Positions 1 to 7,770 are shown, counted from the stretch's first letter. The stretch: 9,817 bases of DNA from Tannerella sp. (GCA_031289445.1 JAITPL010000070.1:1-9817); one strand, 5' to 3'. Notes: generated by a model not told the origin, from the sequence alone. Translations and numbers: made by a program.

Positions 1-200
<200 letters not shown>

Positions 201-222
201 GAACTCCTGACCTGAAGCTAAC

Positions 223-236
223 GTAGAAGGTAGAAG
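223..236 (+). repeat. Two tandem heptamers GTAGAAG
   Basis: Two exact copies of GTAGAAG lie end to end. They belong to the same AAGGTAG-like heptamer family seen at 354-388 and 9514-9534. Confidence 0.7.
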
Positions 237-246
237 TTAAAAATTC

Positions 247-272
247 ATAACATTATCGTTATTGAATGTTAT
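247..272. repeat. Inverted repeat, ATAACATT / AATGTTAT
   Basis: Perfect 8-bp arms (247-254 and 265-272) flank a 10-nt loop, just upstream of dispersed repeat copy A. It is AT-rich and has no T-tract directly after it. It might be a weak hairpin at the 3' end of the upstream transcript. A different inverted repeat occupies the matching place before copy B (9391-9445). Confidence 0.6.
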
Positions 273-321
273 CTAATATACTTATAATCAATATTTTCAT
301 GACATATTGTTCCATTATAGA

Positions 322-340
322 TATTGTACTTAGTACAATA
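322..340. other. Odd-centred palindrome TATTGTACT-T-AGTACAATA in copy A
   Basis: Nine-base arms are perfectly complementary around a single central T. As RNA it would fold as a 7-bp stem with a CUUAG loop; as DNA it looks like a site for a dimeric binder. It is conserved without change in copy B at 9482-9500, inside the best-conserved part of the repeat. No run of U follows, so a terminator role is not supported. Confidence 0.85.
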
Positions 341-353
341 AGGCTCTTACCCC

Positions 354-388
354 AAGGTAGAAGGTGGAAATTAGAAGGTAGAAATGCA
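354..388 (+). repeat. Degenerate heptamer tract, AAGGTAG / AAATTAG family
   Basis: Units read AAGGTAG, AAGGTGG, AAATTAG, AAGGTAG and AAATGCA in register. The matching tract in copy B has about two units fewer (AAGGTAG, AAGTTAG, AAATTCG at 9514-9534). The distance from the palindrome to the next shared motif (CACTGACC) is 14 bp shorter in copy B. Confidence 0.8.
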
Positions 389-449
389 GAAGCACTGACC
401 AGATGCTATCATTAAAGACTTTCCACGGTCAAGAGTTCTGAACTTTTTT

Positions 450-612
450 GTGGCGGGAGGGGTCGTAGCTGTCGTCCTGACCGTTGAATACGCCATCGTG
501 GGCGACCGCAAGGGTAGCCCCCCTGCGTTACCGGATTCATACCAATATAATTATGATTGCGTCATGAGTAGGCACGAAGCAATCTACAACCATCTGATAA
601 TCAACTATAAAA
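450..612 (+). repeat. GC-rich intergenic mosaic with REP-like hairpins
   Basis: A GC-rich patch stands out from AT-rich surroundings. At 500-520 an 8-bp inverted repeat with one mismatch (GGGCGACC against GGTAGCCC) closes a GCAAG loop. At 555-584, GATTGC and GCAATC arms enclose 18 nt. The end, GAAGCAATCT, resembles the widespread bacterial intergenic repeat that reads roughly GTCATTGCGAGG...GAAGCAATCT. The frame is open from GTG 450 to TAA 662, but the translation spans these palindromes and looks like a repeat read-through, so I do not call a gene. Repeat status is inferred from the palindromes and from resemblance; no second copy of this part lies in the window. Confidence 0.5.
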
Positions 613-726
613 AATCACAAAATAACGTGAGTTCAAAATTATTATATAACTTCGCTGCCTAATACACTTAATTTCAAACTGTTAATGATTAGTCCAAAAA
701 AATAATTGAAAAAAAATCCAAAAAAA

Positions 727-758
727 TTTGGTAGTCTCAAAACAAAAGTTTACCTTTG
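727..758 (+). promoter_or_regulatory. Bacteroidota promoter for the susC operon (-33 TTTG, -7 TACCTTTG)
   Basis: TTTG at 727-730 and TACCTTTG at 751-758 match the Bacteroidota primary-sigma consensus TTTG / TAnnTTTG. The spacer is 20 bp, within the usual 19-21. The upstream bases are rich in A tracts. Transcription should start near 764-768, leaving about 440 nt before the susC-like start. No second match to the consensus lies between here and 1207. Confidence 0.8.
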
Positions 759-782
759 CGAAATGAGATAAACGAAAATAGA

Positions 783-1154
783 ATGAAAGTAGGACTAAGA
801 TCATCCCTCAAACCGGTTTTCACCACTGTTGAAAACTTCAGCGACCAACCAAAATTTGGCCGTCAGGTTGGCATTGGCCGACTGCCCGACTTCCCTTTAT
901 TACTAGAGAGAGTTCTGCCTGGCGTCAGCGATACAGATTCACGCGCGAAATATACTAAAAAATTTCATTCCACAAACACCGCCATATCTTTTCTTTTCGA
1001 GGAGAGCCACCTCTCCTTTACCCATGCCCCTCTCTACCGAGTAGAGGGAGCTAACCGTTTGTCGGCAGTCATTGCAAGGCTCAGTTCGGCACGCAAGTAT
1101 TGCAGGAACGCGAAGCGATCTCAAAAACAATTTTTGTTCACGAAAATTTCTTAG
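783..1154 (+). CDS. Small ORF of doubtful coding status in the susC leader
   Basis: An ATG at 783, about 18 nt after the predicted transcription start, opens a 123-residue frame ending at TAG 1152-1154. The frame stays open upstream to a TTG at 756, but that lies within the -7 element and should not be transcribed. The product would be basic (RSSLKPVF near the start, SARKYCRNAKRSQKQ near the end). It has no signal peptide, membrane segment or domain I recognise. The frame runs through two hairpins and a REP-like stretch, and a 72-codon frame is open on the other strand, both of which argue for structured non-coding DNA. Its position straight after a good promoter argues the other way. It could be a leader peptide, a degenerate gene or chance. 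Confidence 0.25.
   Translation: MKVGLRSSLKPVFTTVENFSDQPKFGRQVGIGRLPDFPLLLERVLPGVSDTDSRAKYTKKFHSTNTAISFLFEESHLSFTHAPLYRVEGANRLSAVIARLSSARKYCRNAKRSQKQFLFTKIS
1000..1017 (+). other. Leader hairpin 1, AGGAGAG-CCAC-CTCTCCT
   Basis: Perfect 7-bp arms close a 4-nt loop. The right arm is followed by TTA only, so a full terminator is not supported. A second hairpin begins 13 nt downstream. Confidence 0.65.
1030..1048 (+). other. Leader hairpin 2, CTCTAC-CGA-GTAGAG core
   Basis: Six perfect base pairs close a CGA triloop. The stem extends by a U-G wobble (1031/1047) and a C-G pair (1030/1048). It is adjacent to hairpin 1, so the pair could form a compact structured element in the leader RNA. Confidence 0.6.
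1068..1122 (+). repeat. REP-like segment in the leader
   Basis: The segment opens with GTCATTGCAAGG and closes with GCGAAGCGATCTC. These are the two ends of the widespread intergenic repeat that reads roughly GTCATTGCGAGG...GAAGCGATCTC. The interior is degenerate. It resembles the 3' end of the 555-584 hairpin. The assignment rests on resemblance of the ends only. Confidence 0.4.
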
Positions 1155-1206
1155 CAAGCATTTTGATATTTTTTAACCAACATAATAATAACCAACTTGA
1201 AAGAGT

Positions 1207-4200
1207 ATGAAAAAGAAGCCAATTACAGAAATGCGTTCAATCGCATCAAAGCTAGTACGCCAGATGGCGTCGATACTGTTTCTATTCTGCTGTTCCGTCA
1301 CTCTGATGGCTCAGAACGGTGTATCCTTCAAAGGCAAGATCGTTGATAAGGATGGCGAGCCGCTTGCGGGCGCCGTCATTACGGTGGTCGGCAGCACGAA
1401 GGGTGCAGCAGCAGACATGGACGGTAATTTTGAACTGCCTAACGTGACAGAAGGCACTAAACTCAGGGCATCGTATCTTGGAATGCAGGACAAGGATTTA
1501 ACCTTCGACGGCAAAAACAATGTGACGATTACGCTCGAAGAACAGGCCAGTGAACTTGAAGAGGTGACAGTCGTCGCCTTCGGTCGGCAGAAGAAAGCGA
1601 GTGTGGTGGCTTCGATTCAGACGGTCAACACTAAAGACCTGAAGATAGCGAGTAGTAACCTCACGACAGCATTTGCCGGCAAGATACCGGGTATGATTTC
1701 GTATCAGACATCGGGCGAGCCGGGCGCCGACAATGCACAGTTTTTTGTGCGCGGTGTTACTACTTTCGGATACAAGGCCGACCCTCTAATCCTTATTGAC
1801 GGCTTCGAAGCCACTACCGACGACCTTGCGCGCCTGCAGCCCGACGACGTCGAGAGTTTCTCAATCCTCAAGGACGCTTCCGCTACCGTTCTCTACGGCG
1901 CGAGAGGCGCTAACGGCATCATCCTCATATCGACAAAAGCGGGGCAGGAAGGCGGCGTCAAAATCAACGCACGCCTCGACGTCAACACCGCTACGCCTAC
2001 ACGCATGAACGATATGCTTGATGCTACATCATATATGCGTCTCTACAACGAGGCGCGTATAACACGCAATCCCGAACTGGGACCGTACTACAGTGAGCAG
2101 AAGATTCAATCGACCGAACGAGGCGACAATCCGATGATTTATCCCGATGTGAACTGGTACGACATGCTGTTCAAAAGCTACACCATCAACACGAAAGCCA
2201 ACATCAACCTGTCGGGAGGCGGCAAGGTGGCGCGCTACTACGTGTCGGGTGGTTATGAAAACGAAACGGGACTGCTAAAGGTCGATAAACGCAACAATTT
2301 CAACAACAACATCGACATTGACCGCGTTCACATCCGTAGCAATGTCATCTTTAAACTGACCGAATCGATGACCCTCGACACACGTGTGAGCGGACGTTTT
2401 GAAAAATATAACGGTCCGTACCTCACTGCCTCAGACGTGTTCTCTCAGGTAATGAATGCAAACCCTGTCGATTTCCCGACATATTTTGCGCCTGACGCCG
2501 ACCATCAGTTTACCGAACACATCCTCTTTGGCGGCACTTTTGTGGATGGCGGCTTGAAGAGCAATCCATACGCCAGCATGGTAAGCGGCTATGAAGACCG
2601 CAACGAAAGCACCATGACAGCGCAGGCTACACTGACGCAAGACTTCGGCAAGTGGGTCGAAGGACTTAAATTTCAAGCTAAAGCGTCGGTCAATTCATGG
2701 AGTAAATATACCAGTCGCCGAGCCTACGCGCCGTATTACTACGATGTGGACAGTTACAACATGGTAACGGGCGAGTACAAGCTTTTTTGCCTCAATCCCA
2801 CATCAGGACAGGCTTATCTGGGTAACGTCATACCCGGACGCGACGCCAGCGGTCACTATTATTATGAGGCGCGCTTCAATTGGGACCGCAAGTTCGGACT
2901 TCACAACGTTGGCGCCATGACAGTCGGCATGGCGGAAGAAAACCTGCTGACAGGCGGTAACAGTACATCTATTTATGAGACACTGCCCGAACGCAACATG
3001 GGTAACTCCGGACGTTTGACATACGACTACGATTCGCGTTACTTCTTCGAGTTCTCGTATGGATACAACGGCTCGGAGAAATTCACCGGCGAAAAGAAAT
3101 ACGGTTTCTTCCCGTCGTATGGCTTCGGGTATCTCGTCTCTAACGAAGACTTCTTTGCGGAATACAAAAACACCGTCAGCAACCTGAAACTGAAGTTTAC
3201 CTACGGAAGGGTTGGAAACGACGCTATTTCAGGCCGTTCAGGAAGGTTCTTCTTCCTGTCCAACATTGCCCTGTCGGGCGGCAGTTACAACTTCGGAGAC
3301 GCTTTTATGAACTCATATCCGGGATATACAATAATGCGTTACGCCAATCCCGACATCACTTGGGAGGTGTCCGACAAGTACAATCTCGGTTTCGAACTGT
3401 CGCTGCTTAAAAACGAAGATATCAAGTTTCAGATAGACTTTTTTAAGGATATCCGCAGCCAGATATACATGGAACGACAAAATTTCCCATCTACGGCAGG
3501 TCTTGAAGCATCTATAAGCGGCAATGTGGGTAGGGTCAGTTCGCAGGGCATTGACGGCTCACTCGACCTGCAACACTCGTTTACGCCCGATTTCTGGTTA
3601 CAGGGACGCGCCAACCTTACATACGCCGACAATAAATATCTGGAGCTTGACGAAAAGAACTATCCCGACGAATACCTGAAAAGGAAAGGTTACAACATCA
3701 ATCAGCAGTGGGGTCTGGTAGCCGAGCGTCTCTTTGTTGACGATGAAGAGATAGCCAACTCGCCCAAGCAGGACTTTGGCGAATATGAAGCAGGCGACAT
3801 CAAGTACAAGGATATCAACGGCGACGGCGTGATCAACGACAACGACCGCGTGCCGATAGGTTATCCGACAGTACCTAAAATGCAGTACGGCTTCGGTCTT
3901 TCGACCGGATACAAAAAGTTTGACTTCTCATTCTTCTTTCAGGGCAATTCCATGGTGACGTTCTTCATCAATACAGGTACTTCCAACAATGGCATAGCGC
4001 CGTTTACCTCCCGACGCAATGCGCTCTCTTACATAGCCGACAGTTACTGGAGCGAGACAAATCCCGATGTACACGCTTTCTGGCCTCGCCTGTCAATAAA
4101 TACCATAGCCAACAATTCAAGGCAATCGACATGGTGGATGCGCGACGGCTCGTTCCTTCGCCTCAAAACAATCGAAGCAGGTTACAACTTCGACACTTTC

Positions 4201-4356
4201 AAGCGTATAGGTCTTGAAAACACACGCCTCTATTTCAGCGCTGAAAATATGTTTGTGGTAAGCCCATTCAAACTTTGGGACCCGGAAACGGGCGCCAACG
4301 GCCTCGGATATCCGCTCAACAGAAGGTTTAATATCGGAGTATATGTGCAGTTCTAA
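1207..4356 (+). CDS. SusC/RagA-family TonB-linked outer membrane transporter
   Basis: This 1049-residue protein is of usual SusC length and should import oligosaccharides or other large nutrients across the outer membrane, powered by TonB-ExbBD. Residues 1-35 are a signal peptide with a basic N-region and a FLFCC core, likely cut at LMA-QN. Residues 39-112 form the carboxypeptidase-regulatory-like domain (GKIVDKDGEPLAGA). LEEVTVVAFGRQKK (117-130) is the SusC TonB-box-like signature. The plug spans about 131-246, with FAGKIPG (156-162), FFVRG (179-183) and the family hallmark ILKDASATVLYGARGANG (220-237). The rest is the 22-strand barrel. A DxNxDG-type metal-binding-like loop lies at 869-881 (DINGDGVINDNDR), and the chain ends in the outer-membrane signal VQF. 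There is no N-terminal STN domain, so sigma/anti-sigma signalling through this protein is not expected. susD follows 25 bp later. The substrate is unknown. Confidence 0.97.
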   Translation: MKKKPITEMRSIASKLVRQMASILFLFCCSVTLMAQNGVSFKGKIVDKDGEPLAGAVITVVGSTKGAAADMDGNFELPNVTEGTKLRASYLGMQDKDLTFDGKNNVTITLEEQASELEEVTVVAFGRQKKASVVASIQTVNTKDLKIASSNLTTAFAGKIPGMISYQTSGEPGADNAQFFVRGVTTFGYKADPLILIDGFEATTDDLARLQPDDVESFSILKDASATVLYGARGANGIILISTKAGQEGGVKINARLDVNTATPTRMNDMLDATSYMRLYNEARITRNPELGPYYSEQKIQSTERGDNPMIYPDVNWYDMLFKSYTINTKANINLSGGGKVARYYVSGGYENETGLLKVDKRNNFNNNIDIDRVHIRSNVIFKLTESMTLDTRVSGRFEKYNGPYLTASDVFSQVMNANPVDFPTYFAPDADHQFTEHILFGGTFVDGGLKSNPYASMVSGYEDRNESTMTAQATLTQDFGKWVEGLKFQAKASVNSWSKYTSRRAYAPYYYDVDSYNMVTGEYKLFCLNPTSGQAYLGNVIPGRDASGHYYYEARFNWDRKFGLHNVGAMTVGMAEENLLTGGNSTSIYETLPERNMGNSGRLTYDYDSRYFFEFSYGYNGSEKFTGEKKYGFFPSYGFGYLVSNEDFFAEYKNTVSNLKLKFTYGRVGNDAISGRSGRFFFLSNIALSGGSYNFGDAFMNSYPGYTIMRYANPDITWEVSDKYNLGFELSLLKNEDIKFQIDFFKDIRSQIYMERQNFPSTAGLEASISGNVGRVSSQGIDGSLDLQHSFTPDFWLQGRANLTYADNKYLELDEKNYPDEYLKRKGYNINQQWGLVAERLFVDDEEIANSPKQDFGEYEAGDIKYKDINGDGVINDNDRVPIGYPTVPKMQYGFGLSTGYKKFDFSFFFQGNSMVTFFINTGTSNNGIAPFTSRRNALSYIADSYWSETNPDVHAFWPRLSINTIANNSRQSTWWMRDGSFLRLKTIEAGYNFDTFKRIGLENTRLYFSAENMFVVSPFKLWDPETGANGLGYPLNRRFNIGVYVQF

Positions 4357-4381
4357 TGAAACATTTAAATAAAATTATTTT

Positions 4382-6391
4382 ATGAAAAATATTATATATC
4401 AAATGATTACCAATAAGAGTAAAAAACGGCTGGCGGCGGGGCTTTTAGTTCTGCTTTTAGGGGGAAGCGGACTTCTCTCATCCTGCTCCGAGTACCTTGA
4501 AGTGGTGCCCGACAATACTCTGACACTCGAAAACATTTTCGCAGTCAAGGAAGAGGCGTACAACGCGCTGTCTAAGATTTACAGTTATATGCCCGCTATC
4601 CACGACACTCACAACAGCACCTGGACGCTCGGCGACGAGTTCGTAGGACGCCTCGACTATGACAGCAACAGCGGTTACATGCGCGGTCTGCGCATCATGC
4701 GCGGCTTGCAGTCCGAATCGTCGCCGATACTCGGCACGTGGTCGGGCACTGTGGGTGCAAAAAAACTCTATGAAGGCATACGCCAGACGAATGTCTTCAT
4801 TGACAATATCGACAAGGTAGCCGACATGGCCGACATCGAAAAGGCTGACTGGAAAGCGCAGGCTAAATTCCTCAAGGCTTACTACAATTTTCTGCTAATA
4901 CAGCAGTACGGACCGATTTGCATCATTGACGAACAGGTCAGCCCGGATGCTCTTGCCGACAAACTGTTCGTGTATCGCTTGAAACTCGAAGACTGCTTTG
5001 ACTATGTCATCAAACTGATGAACGAAGCCATCCCCGACCTCAAAGAGCGCGCTACGGCACAGGACTACGGCACTGTTGACCGCATTGGCGCACTGGCTAT
5101 CAAGGCGCGCGTGATGCTTTTTCGCGCAAGTCCGTTCTTTAACGGCAATCGCGAATATTTCGAGGATTTCCTCGACCCTGTTGATAATCAGCCGTTTTTC
5201 CCGATGACTGAAAACAAGGAAAAATGGAAAGACGCCATCAATGCTATTAATGAGGCGCTTGATCTCGCCACATACAACCAAAAGGAACTCTACACCTACG
5301 AAAAGGAAGTATATCTCTATGACAGAGAAGATTACTTGATGAACGAAGACCTGATGAAGACGATTTACGACCTGCGTATGCTGGTAGTTGATTCGTGGAA
5401 CAAGGAACTGCTGTGGGGCTACTCAAACTTCAACTTTTCGGCAGACGGCGGTTTGCAGCAATCAACCAATATACGCCTCCCGGCAGGCTATACCGAAGGC
5501 GGACAGGTCAATGTGACAGGTTATTCGTGGCAATGGATGGCGGCAACATACGCCATGGCTGAACGCTATTACACCATCAACGGTCTGCCGATTGACGAAG
5601 ACATTACTTTCGACCGTAATGTAATTCATAACATTGTAACGCTGCCAGGCGTAGAAGACCCTAAATATCAGCAATATAGAGGCGTAATGCAGCCAGGCGT
5701 AGAGGTTGTGAACCTGTATCTGAAACGCGAACCGCGCTTCTATGCCAATCTGGGTTTCACAGGCGGTTACTGGCGCTCGCACCTGACCCGCATCAATACC
5801 CTGATGTTTCAAGACAAGGATGGCGGCTTGACAAGCACTTCATCGACCGATTATCTCTGTACTGGCATCGGCATTCAGAAGTTTGTACACCCCGAATCGA
5901 CGTCCGGCAACTGGACGCGACAGATACGCTTTCCGTACCCGATAATACGTATGGCAGACCTCTATCTGATGAAAGCCGAAGCGTTGAACGAGTACTCCGG
6001 TCCGTCGCAGGAAGTTTACGACGCTCTTAACATTGTGCGTCGCCGCGCAGGAATACCTGACGTAGAAAGCGTCTGGAGCAGTTCCTATCTGGCGCGTACC
6101 GTCAATAAACACCTCACACAGGACGGCCTGCGCGACATCATACTGACAGAACGCAGCATCGAACTTGCTTTCGAGGGTAGCCATTTCTGGGATATGATAC
6201 GCCACAAACGCGCCGCACGCGAGTTCTCGGCGCCTGTATGGGGATGGAACCATCAGGGACGCACAGCAGCTGAATTTTTCGTCCTCGACGTCAAACAAAG
6301 CCGCAAGTTCACCATCACCGATTGCCTCTGGCCTATCGACCTCAATGAAATGAATACCAACTCGAACCTCAAACAGAATCCGGGATGGTAG
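4382..6391 (+). CDS. SusD/RagB-family nutrient-binding outer membrane lipoprotein
   Basis: This surface lipoprotein should form the lid of the adjacent SusC-like channel and capture its substrate. The signal peptide has basic KSKKR (12-16), a leucine-rich core and the lipobox L32-S33-S34-C35. The lipidated cysteine is followed by SEYLEVVPDN, the common start of mature SusD proteins. An alternative start at Met8 would keep the lipobox. TPR-like helices follow, for example ADWKAQAKFLKAYYNFLLIQ. The C-terminal SusD signature is clear: RFPYPIIRMADLYLMKAEAL (516-535), then NIVRRRAG and LTERSIELAFEGSHFWDMIR (588-607). At 669 residues it is somewhat longer than typical; part of the excess may be a charged, tyrosine-rich stretch around 300-325. 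The gap from susC is 25 bp. The 107-bp gap after it is mostly heptamer repeats. The ligand cannot be read from the sequence. Confidence 0.96.
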   Translation: MKNIIYQMITNKSKKRLAAGLLVLLLGGSGLLSSCSEYLEVVPDNTLTLENIFAVKEEAYNALSKIYSYMPAIHDTHNSTWTLGDEFVGRLDYDSNSGYMRGLRIMRGLQSESSPILGTWSGTVGAKKLYEGIRQTNVFIDNIDKVADMADIEKADWKAQAKFLKAYYNFLLIQQYGPICIIDEQVSPDALADKLFVYRLKLEDCFDYVIKLMNEAIPDLKERATAQDYGTVDRIGALAIKARVMLFRASPFFNGNREYFEDFLDPVDNQPFFPMTENKEKWKDAINAINEALDLATYNQKELYTYEKEVYLYDREDYLMNEDLMKTIYDLRMLVVDSWNKELLWGYSNFNFSADGGLQQSTNIRLPAGYTEGGQVNVTGYSWQWMAATYAMAERYYTINGLPIDEDITFDRNVIHNIVTLPGVEDPKYQQYRGVMQPGVEVVNLYLKREPRFYANLGFTGGYWRSHLTRINTLMFQDKDGGLTSTSSTDYLCTGIGIQKFVHPESTSGNWTRQIRFPYPIIRMADLYLMKAEALNEYSGPSQEVYDALNIVRRRAGIPDVESVWSSSYLARTVNKHLTQDGLRDIILTERSIELAFEGSHFWDMIRHKRAAREFSAPVWGWNHQGRTAAEFFVLDVKQSRKFTITDCLWPIDLNEMNTNSNLKQNPGW

Positions 6392-6393
6392 GC

Positions 6394-6468
6394 AGTGAAT
6401 AGTGATTAATGATTAGTGATTAATGATTAATGATTAATACTACTAACTACCAACTACCAACTCCAACT
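6394..6468. repeat. Two heptamer arrays filling the gap after susD
   Basis: The first array (6394-6438) reads AGTGAAT, AGTGATT, AATGATT, AGTGATT, AATGATT, AATGATT, AAT. It is a degenerate relative of the AGTGAA(T/C) array at 119-200. The second (6442-6468) reads ACTAACT, ACCAACT, ACCAACT and a one-base-short CCAACT. Together they take up about 70 of the 107 bp between the susD stop and the next ATG. No TAnnTTTG promoter or terminator hairpin is visible in the gap. The arrays probably sit inside the operon mRNA, where they could vary in length or affect downstream translation. Confidence 0.9.
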
Positions 6469-6498
6469 ACTATAGAACTACTCAAAACTAACAATTAT

Positions 6499-7770
6499 AT
6501 GAAAAAGATATTTTTAACAATCATCGCTATAGGGCTGCTTGGGTGCAATGAGCAGCGCTTCGAGATAGGCTCAAACGACGGCACACCACCCGCCAAGCCT
6601 ATTCTCCGCTCCGTCACTCCTCTATACGGCGGCGCACGTATCTTCTATACACGCCCTGCCGACGAGGATTTGCTGACCGTTGACGCCGAGTTTACCGCCA
6701 CCAACGGCAAAGTGTTCAAGTTCTCGGCATCCTACTTCAAGGATTCGCTCGACGTTTACGGCCTGGGTGACACTAATCCGCACACTATCAACCTGTTCGC
6801 AACCGACCGCGCGGGCAACCGCTCCGAAATTGTAAAGGTTGACGTTACACCCCTCGAACCATCTATCTCAAGGGTAGCAAAGTCTCTGATAGTCAGGCCC
6901 GGATTCAGTTCGTTCTACGTTGACTGGACTAACGAACTCGAACAGACAGTCAATATCTACGTCAATTTCACCTTCACTCAGGAAGGCGTCGCGCGCGACC
7001 TCATAGCAGTCTATTCGTCAAATCAATTGACTGAAAGAAAGTTTGTTAGCGACCTCACGCAAGGCCCCAACGACCCTGTAAAAGTGAAGATATCAGTCGA
7101 AGACATCTACGGCAACATCACTGCCCCCGTCGATTTCGGAAGCCTCTATTTGCTTCAGGATGAGAAGATTTTAAAGGACGAATGGATACTGCCGCTTACC
7201 AACGACACGATAGCGGGCGAGCCTATGTGCTTCGGTAGCGGCTTCGACGGTCGTATAGGGCGCGTAATCGACGACAAGACCGACGAACTGCTCAACGCCA
7301 GTAACTACATGCATACAGCGGCAATCGGACGCATTGGCTCCGGCTCCGGCCCCAACGCGCCTTGGAACCTCTTTATCGACCTTGGCGCCTACTACGAACT
7401 GAGCCGCATTGTTACCCATCAGCGCCACAACACCGGCGACCTGTCAAGCACTACCCAGCGCGGACAGTATTATCAGTCGGAAAATGTAGGCAAATACAAC
7501 ATGTACTACCTCGACGAAACCAATGATGTGTGGGTACTGATGACAGGACATACAATTCCGCTGCCTGTCGGTCTCAATGACCTCGAAATAGCCAAGATGG
7601 GACACAAGGGCGACGAAGCCTACATGTATCCCGACGACCCGCAGTTCTCGCCTCCCACGCGGTATTTCCGCTATGAAGCGCTCTCCAGTTTCGATTCCAA
7701 TTACACCAGCACGGGCTGCAACTGCCTGTCGGAAGTTACTCTCTATGGCAGAAAAGCGTCAAACTATTAA
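6499..7770 (+). CDS. DUF4959-DUF5126-DUF5000-type surface lipoprotein
   Basis: This 423-residue lipoprotein is encoded after susD, in the SusE/SusF-like position. MKKIFLTIIAIGLLGC is a short signal peptide with lipidated Cys16. I chose the ATG at 6499 because the frame upstream runs through heptamer repeats and offers no good start. Residues about 20-120 look like DUF4959, with TRPADEDLLTVDAEF (51-65) and the domain end FATDRAGNRSE (100-110). About 121-225 fits DUF5126 (VDWTNELEQTVNIYV). The C-terminal part, about 245-420, fits the discoidin-like DUF5000: FIDLGAYYELSRI (292-304), a YNMYYLDETNDVW strand pair and a final SEVTLYGRK. Proteins of this layout are common beside SusC/SusD pairs and lack catalytic motifs. 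A glycan-binding or scaffold role on the cell surface is inferred. The next gene starts 13 bp downstream, so the two are surely co-transcribed. Domain borders are by eye. Confidence 0.85.
   Translation: MKKIFLTIIAIGLLGCNEQRFEIGSNDGTPPAKPILRSVTPLYGGARIFYTRPADEDLLTVDAEFTATNGKVFKFSASYFKDSLDVYGLGDTNPHTINLFATDRAGNRSEIVKVDVTPLEPSISRVAKSLIVRPGFSSFYVDWTNELEQTVNIYVNFTFTQEGVARDLIAVYSSNQLTERKFVSDLTQGPNDPVKVKISVEDIYGNITAPVDFGSLYLLQDEKILKDEWILPLTNDTIAGEPMCFGSGFDGRIGRVIDDKTDELLNASNYMHTAAIGRIGSGSGPNAPWNLFIDLGAYYELSRIVTHQRHNTGDLSSTTQRGQYYQSENVGKYNMYYLDETNDVWVLMTGHTIPLPVGLNDLEIAKMGHKGDEAYMYPDDPQFSPPTRYFRYEALSSFDSNYTSTGCNCLSEVTLYGRKASNY

Larger units (their letters stand above)
279..449 (+). repeat. Dispersed intergenic repeat, copy A
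   Basis: This block recurs in the same orientation at 9440-9594. The core 304-363 matches 9464-9523 at 58 of 60 positions, with differences at 312 and 350. Similarity continues more loosely to about 447: both copies have CACTGACC, then CATTAAAG, then an AGTTC-N-GAACT palindrome. Copy A contains an odd-centred palindrome (322-340), a run of degenerate heptamers (354-388) and a second palindrome (434-444) followed by six T residues (444-449). The last part could act as a weak intrinsic terminator. No coding potential is apparent. I do not recognise the family; it may be a Bacteroidales dispersed or MITE-like element. Confidence 0.85.
765..1206 (+). promoter_or_regulatory. Long transcribed leader of the susC operon
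   Basis: About 440 nt separate the predicted transcription start from the susC-like ATG, which is long for this kind of operon. It holds a small uncertain ORF (783-1154), an 11-bp odd palindrome CCAAA-A-TTTGG (849-859) and two compact hairpins (1000-1017 and 1030-1048). A REP-like segment (1068-1122) and an A/T hairpin CAAAAA-CAA-TTTTTG (1122-1136) follow. Bases just before the start codon are A-rich (TTGAAAGAG) with no clear Shine-Dalgarno site. Leader-mediated control of the operon is an inference from length and structure. I recognise no known riboswitch. Confidence 0.5.

Noticed and set aside
450..662. A 70-codon open frame from GTG, plus strand
   Set aside because: It reads straight through two hairpins and a REP-like stretch, has no recognisable domain or promoter of its own, and its composition shifts abruptly from GC-rich to AT-rich.
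939..1157. A 72-codon frame on the minus strand inside the leader
   Set aside because: No promoter matching TAnnTTTG was seen upstream on that strand, and the frame covers the palindromic and REP-like DNA, which tends to be open on both strands.
1247..1254. CAAAGCTA, a minus-strand -7 match that could drive an antisense RNA against the susC leader
   Set aside because: No CAAA (-33 on the minus strand) occurs at the right distance, so the match is probably chance.
1207..1620. A transducer-type TonB receptor coupled to an ECF sigma/anti-sigma pair
   Set aside because: The mature N-terminus begins directly with the carboxypeptidase-regulatory-like domain. No STN domain and no adjacent sigma or FecR-like gene is present.
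4895..6298. Several 116-152-codon minus-strand frames inside the susD-like gene
   Set aside because: They are antisense shadows of a strongly supported gene, with no lipobox, domain or promoter of their own.
6430..6498. An N-terminal extension of the third operon gene
   Set aside because: The extension starts at a non-standard codon inside heptamer repeats. The ATG at 6499 gives a textbook lipoprotein signal peptide.
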